From NCBI GenBank assembly GCA_020025035.1, contig JAHHSU010000043.1:1-9814 (forward strand): a stretch of DNA of 9,814 bases, written 5' to 3'. Position numbers and translations under genes: made by a program. The notes beneath the pieces are model-generated. The model was not told the DNA's origin. It ran no database searches and saw only the letters and a program-made list of their open reading frames with translations. The DNA comes from Thomasclavelia sp. Lineage in GTDB: Bacteria > Bacillota_I > Bacilli_A > Erysipelotrichales > Coprobacillaceae. Shown here one piece after another: positions 1-5,975 of this stretch (the first letter of the stretch is position 1; each line of letters opens with the position of its first letter).

Positions 1-26
1 ATCACATTCAAAATAAGCTGTAATTA

Positions 27-55
27 TTGACATCATAATAATGGTTTGATATTCT
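27..55 (+). promoter_or_regulatory. Promoter of the metG T-box transcript
   Basis: A perfect -35 hexamer TTGACA (27-32) is followed, after a 17-base spacer, by TATTCT (50-55). A TG one base upstream of the -10 (47-48) makes it an extended -10 element, which offsets the weaker hexamer. Transcription would start near position 62, which is where the base of T-box Stem I begins. That agreement supports the call. The 26 bases before it show nothing recognisable. Confidence 0.7.
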
Positions 56-61
56 TAATGT

Positions 62-277
62 AGATAATGCTAGGAATGGTAGAGTATCTAGAATAAATTT
101 TATAGAGAGTCTATGGTAGGTGTAAATAGATAAATTTTACTAGTGAAAATGAGCCAGGAGCAGTGATCTTGAATAGTTAGAGATCAACGTTTTCCGCGTT
201 AAGGATAAAGTGCGTATATAAATACGAAAAAAGGTGGTACCGCGATAAATTCGTCCTTTAAGAAGGACGTTTTTTTT
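62..277 (+). promoter_or_regulatory. T-box riboswitch, methionine-specific, controlling metG
   Basis: T-box leaders sense uncharged tRNA and allow read-through into amino-acid genes. The T-box core AAGGTGGTACCGCG lies at 231-244 and is followed by a terminator, as the family requires. Stem I can be closed by AGAT/ATCT (62-65 with 166-169) and TGCT/AGCA (68-71 with 159-162). Its upper part contains CTAG/CTAG and AAATTT/AAATTT pairings and the AGAGAG...GGTAGGTGTAA apical region typical of the class. The codon-like ATG at 149-151, after GTGAAA on the 3' side of Stem I, is the likely specifier and matches the methionyl-tRNA synthetase gene downstream. A short Stem III pairs 213-217 with 222-226. 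The TGGT in the T-box would pair with a tRNA 3' end whose discriminator is A. I assigned the specifier by position and gene context, not by a computed fold. Confidence 0.93.
252..277 (+). terminator. Intrinsic terminator of the T-box leader
   Basis: A 7-bp stem CGTCCTT/AAGGACG (252-258 with 263-269) closes a TAAG loop and runs into eight T residues (270-277). It overlaps the region that the T-box antiterminator would use: the 3' half of the T-box sequence and CGTCC can form alternative pairs. It should stop transcription when tRNA-Met is charged. Confidence 0.9.
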
Positions 278-320
278 ATAAAAATGAAAGGAAAGTATAT
301 ATAGATATACAAGGGAAAAA

Positions 321-2231
321 ATGAAAAATTATTATATTACTACTGCTATAGCATATACTTCTGGAAAGCCACATATAGGAAATGTATATGAAGTTGTATT
401 AGCTGATGCAATAGCAAGATTTAAAAGAGAACAAGGATATCATGTTCGTTTTCAAACAGGAACAGATGAACATGGACAAAAAATTGAATTAAAGGCATTA
501 GAAAAAAATATTGCACCTCAACAATTTGTTGATGAATTAGCAGGTCAAATAAAAAAGATATACGATATGATGAATATATCTTATGATTCTTTTGTTCGTA
601 CAACAGATTCATATCATGAAAAACAAATACAAAAGATATTTGAAAAATTATACAATAAAGGAGATATTTATCTTAGTGAATATGAGGGATTGTATTGTAC
701 AGATTGTGAATCGTTTTTTACAGAAACACAACTAATAGATGGAAAGTGTCCTGATTGTGGAAGAGAAGTAAAACCAGCAAAAGAAGAAGCATACTTTTTT
801 AAATTATCAAAATATGCTGATCAGTTGTTGGATTATATTAATACACATCCTGAATTTATTCAACCTGTATCAAGAAAAAATGAAATGGTAAATAATTTCT
901 TATTACCTGGATTACAAGATTTGTGTGTTAGTAGAACTACATTTGATTGGGGAGTAAAGGTTCCTTTTAATTCTAAACATGTAGTATATGTGTGGATTGA
1001 TGCATTAAGTAATTATATTACGGGACTAGGTTATGATGTTGACGGCAATCATCAAGAATTATTTTCACAATTTTGGCCAGCTAATTTACATTTGGTTGGT
1101 AAAGATATTATACGTTTTCATACAATTTATTGGCCAATTATGTTAATGGCATTAGATATTCCATTACCAAAACAAATATTTGGGCATCCATGGCTTTTAC
1201 AAGGTAATGGGAAAATGTCAAAATCAAAAGGTAATGTAATATATGCAGATGATTTAGTTAATATGTTTGGAGTGGATGCTGTTAGATATTTCTTGTTACA
1301 TGAAATTCCATTTGAACACGATGGAACGATTACGTGGGATTTATTAGTGGAAAGAATCAATTCAGATTTAGTTAATATTTTAGGTAATTTAGTAAACAGA
1401 ACAATTGCAATGTCTAATAAATATTTTAATGGGGTTGTAGAAGATAAAGGTGTGTATGAAGAAATTGATGAAGAATTAAAACAATTAGCATTACAAACTC
1501 CGTTAAATGTTCAAGCAAAAATGGAAGAATTAAAAATTGCAGATGCTATTGATCACATTTTTAAATTACTTAGAAGAACGAATAAGTATATAGATGAAAC
1601 AATGCCATGGGCATTAGCAAAAGATGAATCTAAACAAGATAGGTTGAAAACTGTATTATATAATTTAATTGAAAGTATTCGCTTTAGTGCTGTTTGTTTA
1701 AAATCGTTTTTACCAGAAACTGCTAATAAAATTTTAAAACAGATAAATACTAATTTAGAAACACTAGAATCACTTCGTACATTTGGAAGTTATGTATCTG
1801 GAACAAAAGTAATTGAAGATAGTGAAAAATTATTTGAACGATTAGATATGAAAGATATTCAAGAAAAAATAGAAGAATTAACACCTAATAAAGAAGTTGT
1901 AAATGACCAATGTATTACGATTGATGACTTTAATAAATTGGAATTAGTTGTAGGTACAATTGAAACATGTCGTCAACATCCAGATGCAAATAAGTTGTTA
2001 ATATTAAATGTAAACATAGGAAATAATATAAAGCAAATTGTTAGTGGAATTTCAGAATTTTATCAACTACAAGATTTAGTAGGAAAAAAAGTTATTGTAG
2101 TGAATAATTTAAAACCAACCAAATTAAGAGGGATAGAATCTGAAGGGATGATACTTGCAGCAAGTACAAAAAAGGATCTAGATTTAATTACATTAATCAA
2201 AGATCTTCCTAACGGAACAATAGTGAAATAA
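321..2231 (+). CDS. metG: Methionyl-tRNA synthetase (EC 6.1.1.10)
   Basis: This cytoplasmic class I synthetase attaches methionine to initiator and elongator tRNA-Met using ATP. At 636 residues it is the long bacterial form. The Rossmann catalytic domain shows HIGN (18-21, in place of HIGH) and KMSKS (298-302). The inserted zinc knuckle has two CxxC pairs at Cys126/129 and Cys143/146, so it is a single-knuckle, four-cysteine type. VGKDIIRFH (259-267) is also typical of the family. The helical anticodon-binding domain spans about 340-500. A C-terminal EMAPII-like OB-fold (about 532-636, with DFNKLELVVG and HPDANKLL) is the tRNA-binding and dimerisation module of long MetRS. The ATG is preceded by AAGGG at 311-315 with 5-base spacing, and the protein begins at the usual KNYYITT. 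Regulation is by the upstream T-box. No key residue is missing. Confidence 0.97.
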   Translation: MKNYYITTAIAYTSGKPHIGNVYEVVLADAIARFKREQGYHVRFQTGTDEHGQKIELKALEKNIAPQQFVDELAGQIKKIYDMMNISYDSFVRTTDSYHEKQIQKIFEKLYNKGDIYLSEYEGLYCTDCESFFTETQLIDGKCPDCGREVKPAKEEAYFFKLSKYADQLLDYINTHPEFIQPVSRKNEMVNNFLLPGLQDLCVSRTTFDWGVKVPFNSKHVVYVWIDALSNYITGLGYDVDGNHQELFSQFWPANLHLVGKDIIRFHTIYWPIMLMALDIPLPKQIFGHPWLLQGNGKMSKSKGNVIYADDLVNMFGVDAVRYFLLHEIPFEHDGTITWDLLVERINSDLVNILGNLVNRTIAMSNKYFNGVVEDKGVYEEIDEELKQLALQTPLNVQAKMEELKIADAIDHIFKLLRRTNKYIDETMPWALAKDESKQDRLKTVLYNLIESIRFSAVCLKSFLPETANKILKQINTNLETLESLRTFGSYVSGTKVIEDSEKLFERLDMKDIQEKIEELTPNKEVVNDQCITIDDFNKLELVVGTIETCRQHPDANKLLILNVNIGNNIKQIVSGISEFYQLQDLVGKKVIVVNNLKPTKLRGIESEGMILAASTKKDLDLITLIKDLPNGTIVK

Positions 2232-2270
2232 AACTATTGAAATGTAGAAATAAAATTAGTACATTTTTAA
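2228..2270 (+). repeat. 43-bp imperfect direct repeat, copy 1 (degenerate promoter)
   Basis: This segment begins inside the metG stop codon and matches 2404-2446 at about 37 of 43 positions, counted by eye. The first 15 bases are identical. It carries TTGAAA (2237-2242), a 17-base spacer and TACATT (2260-2265), aligned exactly with the promoter in copy 2 but with a weaker -10. If active, it would give only a short RNA ending at the 2291-2335 terminator. Confidence 0.65.
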
Positions 2271-2290
2271 GTTTGACAGTTAAAAAAGAT

Positions 2291-2335
2291 AAAAAGCCAA
2301 AAACCTACTGAAAATAGTGGTTTTCGTGGCTTTTT
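2291..2335 (+). terminator. Intrinsic terminator after metG
   Basis: AAAAAGCC (2291-2298) pairs with GGCTTTTT (2328-2335). AAAACC (2300-2305) then pairs with GGTTTT (2319-2324), and ACT/AGT extends the stem towards a short A-rich loop. A two-base CG bulge (2325-2326) interrupts it. The 3' arm ends in TTTTT (2331-2335), and the 5' A-run could let it work on the other strand too. It probably ends the metG message. The stretch 2336-2403 that follows is AT-rich and holds nothing I recognise. Confidence 0.8.
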
Positions 2336-2403
2336 CTGTATCAAAATTTTTGTGGTATTGTCTAATGTTTTTTGACTTCCCTAAATTGTATATAAATTGT
2401 AAA

Positions 2404-2446
2404 ATAAAACTATTGAAAAGTGGAATTAAAATTAGTATAATGTTAA
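2404..2446 (+). repeat. 43-bp imperfect direct repeat, copy 2 (intact promoter)
   Basis: This is the second copy of the repeat at 2228-2270, offset by 176 bases. The differences cluster in the spacer and the -10. Here the -10 is a perfect TATAAT, against TACATT in copy 1. Similarity does not clearly extend beyond the 43 bases on either side. Confidence 0.65.
2413..2441 (+). promoter_or_regulatory. Promoter for the carB leader and carB
   Basis: TTGAAA (2413-2418), a 17-base spacer and a perfect TATAAT (2436-2441) make the best sigma-A-type promoter in this intergenic region. Transcription should start near 2448, leaving an untranslated leader of about 150 bases before carB. The terminator at 2541-2570 ends only 28 bases before the carB start, so no other promoter fits downstream of it. 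Transcription of carB must therefore pass through that terminator. Confidence 0.75.
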
Positions 2447-2454
2447 AGATAAAT

Positions 2455-2530
2455 AAGGGGGTATGTAAAGTGAGAAATGAAGAATTGTATTTAGTAAAAT
2501 CAAAATTTCTTACTTTTTGTCAACCCTCTT
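2455..2530 (+). promoter_or_regulatory. Long leader hairpin upstream of carB
   Basis: Two helices stack with one small asymmetric internal loop between them. The outer one pairs AAGGGGG (2455-2461) with CCCTCTT (2524-2530), with one G-U. Three more pairs follow (T2462-A2523, T2464-A2522, G2465-C2521). The inner helix of 12 pairs joins 2467-2478 to 2505-2516, with one G-U. The loop is 26 bases (2479-2504) and could hold a 4-bp inner stem. This is too long and regular to be a likely accident. T-runs at 2514-2518 and 2529-2533 flank the 3' side. The structure is not the PyrR-binding loop, whose conserved motif I do not see. It could act as an RNA-polymerase pause hairpin, a protein or ligand site, or a mask over the leader ORF start. 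Confidence 0.6.
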
Positions 2531-2559
2531 TTTCTATTTCAACATATCAATTACATTGA
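2470..2559 (+). CDS. Possible 29-residue leader peptide upstream of carB
   Basis: A GTG-started ORF of 29 codons (MRNEELYL...STYQLH) has a purine-rich ribosome site AAGGGGG (2455-2461) with 8-base spacing. It stops at TGA (2557-2559), inside the 3' arm of the terminator stem. A ribosome translating to the end would cover the hairpin and favour read-through into carB. The peptide has no run of arginine or other telling codons and no membrane segment. Its start and Shine-Dalgarno lie within the 2455-2530 hairpin, so translation may depend on timing or may not occur. Reading the same frame further upstream runs back through the metG terminator, so I chose the GTG because of its ribosome site. 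Real translation is unproven. Confidence 0.35.
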   Translation: MRNEELYLVKSKFLTFCQPSFSISTYQLH

Positions 2560-2570
2560 TATGTTTTTTT
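2541..2570 (+). terminator. Attenuator terminator in the carB leader
   Basis: A perfect 10-bp stem AACATATCAA/TTGATATGTT (2541-2550 with 2556-2565) closes a TTACA loop and runs into seven T residues (2564-2570). The stem is AT-rich and so of moderate strength. It lies between the only good promoter and carB, so it probably sets how much transcript reaches the gene. I found no convincing upstream antiterminator arm. That leaves ribosome-, protein- or ligand-based control open. Confidence 0.8.
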
Positions 2571-2598
2571 AAAGAAAAAAGAAGGAGGATTTATACGT

Positions 2599-5500
2599 AT
2601 GCCAAAAAGAGAGGATATTAATACAGTACTAGTAATTGGGTCTGGACCAATTATTATTGGACAAGCATGTGAATTTGATTATTCAGGAACACAAGCATGT
2701 AAAGCATTAAGAAATTTAGGTTATAAAATTGTATTAGTTAATTCTAATCCTGCAACAATCATGACTGATCCTGAAACAGCAGATGTTACCTATATTGAAC
2801 CATTAAATATAGAAAGATTAACTCAAATTATTAAAAAAGAAAGACCAGATGCATTGTTACCTAATTTAGGAGGACAATCTGCCTTAAATTTATGTTCTGA
2901 ACTACATAAAGCAGGTATTTTAGAACAATACGGAGTAAAAGTATTAGGTGTTCAAGTAGATGCAATCGAAAGAGGAGAAGATCGTATTGAATTTAAAAAG
3001 ACAATGGATAAACTTGGGATTGAAATGGCAAGAAGTGAAGTTGCTTATTCAGTTGATGAAGCATTATCTATTGCAGATAATTTAGGATATCCAGTTGTAG
3101 TTCGTCCTGCATATACAATGGGAGGAGCTGGAGGTGGTCTAGTTTACAATGTTGAAGAATTAAAAGCAGTAGTTTCAAGAGGACTTCAAGCTAGTTTGGT
3201 TAATCAATGTTTAATTGAAGAATCTATATTAGGATTTGAAGAGTTAGAGGTAGAAGTAGTAAGAGATAGCAAAAATAATATGATATCAGTATGTTTTATT
3301 GAAAATATTGATCCATTAGGTATACATACAGGAGATTCTTTTTGTAGTGCTCCAATGCTTACAGTACCACAAAATGTCCAAGATCGTTTAAAGGAACAAG
3401 CATTCAAAATTGTAGAAGAAGTACAAGTAATTGGTGGGACTAATGTACAGTTTGCATACGATTCAAAAACTGATAGAATATTAGTAATTGAAATCAATCC
3501 TAGAACTTCAAGATCTTCAGCACTTGCATCTAAAGCTACAGGATTTCCTATTGCATTAGTATCTGCAATGTTAGCTGCTGGATTAACATTAGATGAAATT
3601 CCTTGTGGAAAATATGGAACATTAGATAAATATGAACCAGATGGTGAATATGTAGTAATTAAATTTGCAAGATTTGCTTTTGAAAAATTTAAAGATGCTC
3701 AAGATAAACTTGGTACACAAATGAAGGCTGTTGGAGAAGTAATGAGTATTGGTAAAAATTATAAAGAAGCCTTTCAAAAAGCAATTCGTTCATTAGAAAT
3801 AGGACGTTATGGATTAGGTTATGCAAAGAATTTTAATGAGTTAACTAAAGAAGAATTATTACAAAAATTAAATACACCATCAAGTGAAAGACAATTTATT
3901 ATGTATGAAGCTTTAAGAAAAGGTGCTACAGTAGAAGAATTATATGAATTAACTAAAATTAAACATTATTTCATTGAACAAATGAAGGAATTGGTAGATG
4001 AAGAAGAGGAAATCATTAAATATAAAGGGAAAACTCTACCTAATGAAGTATTAAAAAAAGCAAAACAAGATGGTTTTTCAGATAAATATATTAGCCAATT
4101 ATTAGTAATAGATGAAAAGCAAGTTCGTGAACAAAGAATAGACATGAAAATGACACAAGCATGGTTACCTGTACATGTAAGTGGAACAATTGATAGTGCT
4201 TATTATTATTCAACATATAATGCAAAAGATGAATCTAAAATTAATCATGATAAACCAAAAGTAATGATATTAGGTGGTGGACCTAATCGTATAGGACAAG
4301 GAATAGAATTTGATTATTGTTGTGTTCATGCAACAAAAGCATTAAAGGAATTAGGATTTGAAACTATTATTGTCAATTGTAATCCAGAGACAGTTTCAAC
4401 AGATTACGATACATCAGATAAGTTATATTTTGAACCATTAACTGTAGAAGATGTTTTAAGTATTCATGATAAAGAAAAACCAGTTGGAGTTATAGCACAA
4501 TTTGGTGGCCAAACGCCTTTAAATTTAGCAGCACAATTAAAAGCAAATGGGGTAAATATTTTAGGAACAACACCTGAAACAATTGATATGGCGGAAGATC
4601 GAGATCAATTTAATGCAATGATGGAAAAATTAGGTATTCCAATGCCTGAATCGGGAATGGCAATAAATGAACAAGAAGCAATTGCTATAGCTAAAAAGAT
4701 TGGTTATCCAGTAATGGTTAGACCATCTTATGTATTAGGTGGTAGAGGAATGGAAGTTGTATATGATGACGAATCACTAAAAAAATATATGAATGCAGCT
4801 GTTGGTGTAACACCAGATAGACCAATTCTAATTGATAGATTTTTATGTGATGCAATGGAATGTGAAAGTGATGCAATTAGTGATGGAACAAATGTATATG
4901 TTCCAGCTGTAATGGAACATATAGAACTTGCAGGTATTCATTCAGGTGATTCAGCATGTGTATTACCATCAGTTCATATATCTAAAAAGCATTTAGATAC
5001 AATTAAAGAATATACAAGAAAAATTGCAATTGAAATGAATGTGCAAGGATTGATGAATATGCAATATGCAATTGCAAATGACAAAGTATATGTACTTGAA
5101 GCTAATCCTAGAGCATCTAGAACTGTACCGTTAGTATCAAAAGTGTGTAACATTCAGATGGTAAAATTAGCAACTCAAATTATTACATCGTCATTAACAA
5201 ATAAACCTTCACCAGTATTAGATCAAAAAGAAGTTAGTATTAAACATTGTGGAGTAAAACAAGCAGTATTTCCATTTAATATGTTCCCTGAAGTAGATCC
5301 TATTTTAGGTCCTGAAATGAGGTCTACAGGAGAAGTATTAGGTATGTCTGATTCATTTGGTGGAGCATATTATAAGGCCAAAGAAGGAGCAGGAACATTA
5401 TTACCACTAAAAGGTAGAGTTCTATTTTCAGTAAATGATTTAGATAAAACTAAAGCTGTAGATATAGCAAAAGGTTATTATGATGCAGGTTTTGAACTTG

Positions 5501-5817
5501 TTGCAACTAAAGGAACGTATGATTTAATTCAACAAGCAGGTATACCAGTAGAATTAATAAAGAAATTACAAGAAGGTAGACCAAATATTAGTGATGAAAT
5601 TACAAATGGTAAAATTGCAATGATCATTAATACTCCAAGAGGAAAACAAAGTACTAATGATGGAAGTTTTATTCGAAAATCTGCTATTAAATTAAAAATT
5701 CCTTATGTAACAACATTAGCAGCAGCTAGTGCATGTTTACAAGGAATTAAAGAAGTTAAAGCAAATCGAAATACAGAAATTAAATCTATTCAAGAATATC
5801 ATCAAGAAATAGAATAA
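2599..5817 (+). CDS. carB: Carbamoyl phosphate synthetase large subunit (EC 6.3.5.5)
   Basis: This subunit makes carbamoyl phosphate from bicarbonate, ammonia and two ATP, for pyrimidines and arginine. Ammonia comes by tunnel from the CarA glutaminase. The 1072 residues match the usual full length. Two homologous synthetase halves are visible: VLVIGSGPIIIGQ near residue 10 and VMILGGGPNRIGQ near 555. Each has its ATP-grasp signatures (VVRPAYTMGG near 167; VMVRPSYVLGGRG in the second half) and a GIH-T/S-GDS motif. Arg129, Arg169 and His243 fall at the same numbers as the catalytic residues of the E. coli enzyme. ExNPR metal-binding motifs occur in both halves (IEINPR, LEANPR). The C-terminal MGS-like domain from about 939 (ATKGT, INTPRGK) is the allosteric region, which in relatives binds UMP or ornithine. 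AAGGAGG (2582-2588) lies 10 bases before the ATG. No carA flanks it, which is unusual because carA normally sits immediately upstream. An attenuator leader precedes it. Confidence 0.97.
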   Translation: MPKREDINTVLVIGSGPIIIGQACEFDYSGTQACKALRNLGYKIVLVNSNPATIMTDPETADVTYIEPLNIERLTQIIKKERPDALLPNLGGQSALNLCSELHKAGILEQYGVKVLGVQVDAIERGEDRIEFKKTMDKLGIEMARSEVAYSVDEALSIADNLGYPVVVRPAYTMGGAGGGLVYNVEELKAVVSRGLQASLVNQCLIEESILGFEELEVEVVRDSKNNMISVCFIENIDPLGIHTGDSFCSAPMLTVPQNVQDRLKEQAFKIVEEVQVIGGTNVQFAYDSKTDRILVIEINPRTSRSSALASKATGFPIALVSAMLAAGLTLDEIPCGKYGTLDKYEPDGEYVVIKFARFAFEKFKDAQDKLGTQMKAVGEVMSIGKNYKEAFQKAIRSLEIGRYGLGYAKNFNELTKEELLQKLNTPSSERQFIMYEALRKGATVEELYELTKIKHYFIEQMKELVDEEEEIIKYKGKTLPNEVLKKAKQDGFSDKYISQLLVIDEKQVREQRIDMKMTQAWLPVHVSGTIDSAYYYSTYNAKDESKINHDKPKVMILGGGPNRIGQGIEFDYCCVHATKALKELGFETIIVNCNPETVSTDYDTSDKLYFEPLTVEDVLSIHDKEKPVGVIAQFGGQTPLNLAAQLKANGVNILGTTPETIDMAEDRDQFNAMMEKLGIPMPESGMAINEQEAIAIAKKIGYPVMVRPSYVLGGRGMEVVYDDESLKKYMNAAVGVTPDRPILIDRFLCDAMECESDAISDGTNVYVPAVMEHIELAGIHSGDSACVLPSVHISKKHLDTIKEYTRKIAIEMNVQGLMNMQYAIANDKVYVLEANPRASRTVPLVSKVCNIQMVKLATQIITSSLTNKPSPVLDQKEVSIKHCGVKQAVFPFNMFPEVDPILGPEMRSTGEVLGMSDSFGGAYYKAKEGAGTLLPLKGRVLFSVNDLDKTKAVDIAKGYYDAGFELVATKGTYDLIQQAGIPVELIKKLQEGRPNISDEITNGKIAMIINTPRGKQSTNDGSFIRKSAIKLKIPYVTTLAAASACLQGIKEVKANRNTEIKSIQEYHQEIE

Positions 5818-5837
5818 ATAATCTAATAAGTAGAAGC

Positions 5838-5880
5838 AAACCCCAATATTTGGCTTACCAAAAATTGGGGTTTATTTCAA
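5838..5880 (+). terminator. Intrinsic terminator after carB
   Basis: AAACCCCAAT (5838-5847) pairs with ATTGGGGTTT (5864-5873). After an A/A mismatch, TTTGG (5849-5853) pairs with CCAAA (5858-5862) around a CTTA loop. The 3' side continues TTTATTTC. This is a strong hairpin only about 20 bases after the carB stop. It makes carB a transcription unit separate from the MATE gene. Confidence 0.85.
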
Positions 5881-5895
5881 ATATAGGATATTTTT

Positions 5896-5925
5896 TTGAC
5901 CATAATAAGATAGAAAACATATACA
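5896..5925 (+). promoter_or_regulatory. Possible promoter of the MATE transporter gene
   Basis: TTGACC (5896-5901) is followed after 18 bases by TATACA (5920-5925). TACAAT two bases further on is a closer -10 but leaves a long 20-base spacer. The site lies between the carB terminator and the transporter start, where a promoter is expected. The surrounding A/T richness makes chance matches likely. Confidence 0.4.
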
Positions 5926-5975
5926 ATTTTAAAAAAAACAATTATACTAAATTATAAAAGATAGGAGGGAAGAAC

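Noticed and set aside
421..612. Minus-strand 63-codon ORF inside metG
   Set aside because: It is antisense to the conserved MetRS catalytic domain, with no ribosome site. It is a shadow of the real gene.
1127..1360. Minus-strand 77-codon ORF inside metG
   Set aside because: It is antisense to the KMSKS region, with low-complexity composition and no supporting signals.
2273..2278. Perfect TTGACA after metG as a promoter -35
   Set aside because: No -10-like hexamer lies at 16-18 bases, where the terminator stem begins instead.
2372..2396. TTGACT with TATAAA/TATATA as a second carB promoter
   Set aside because: The spacer is only about 13 bases or less, too short for a sigma-A promoter.
2317..2559. 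80-codon plus-strand ORF spanning the metG-carB gap
   Set aside because: It starts inside the metG terminator with no ribosome site, crosses the carB promoter, and its product has no recognisable features. Only its last 29 codons, with their own ribosome site, are kept as a possible leader peptide.
2448..2598. PyrR-binding attenuator before carB
   Set aside because: I looked for the conserved PyrR loop and the three-part antiterminator arrangement and did not find them.
3204..3497. Minus-strand 97-codon ORF inside carB
   Set aside because: It is antisense to the first ATP-grasp domain and explained by the codon bias of carB.
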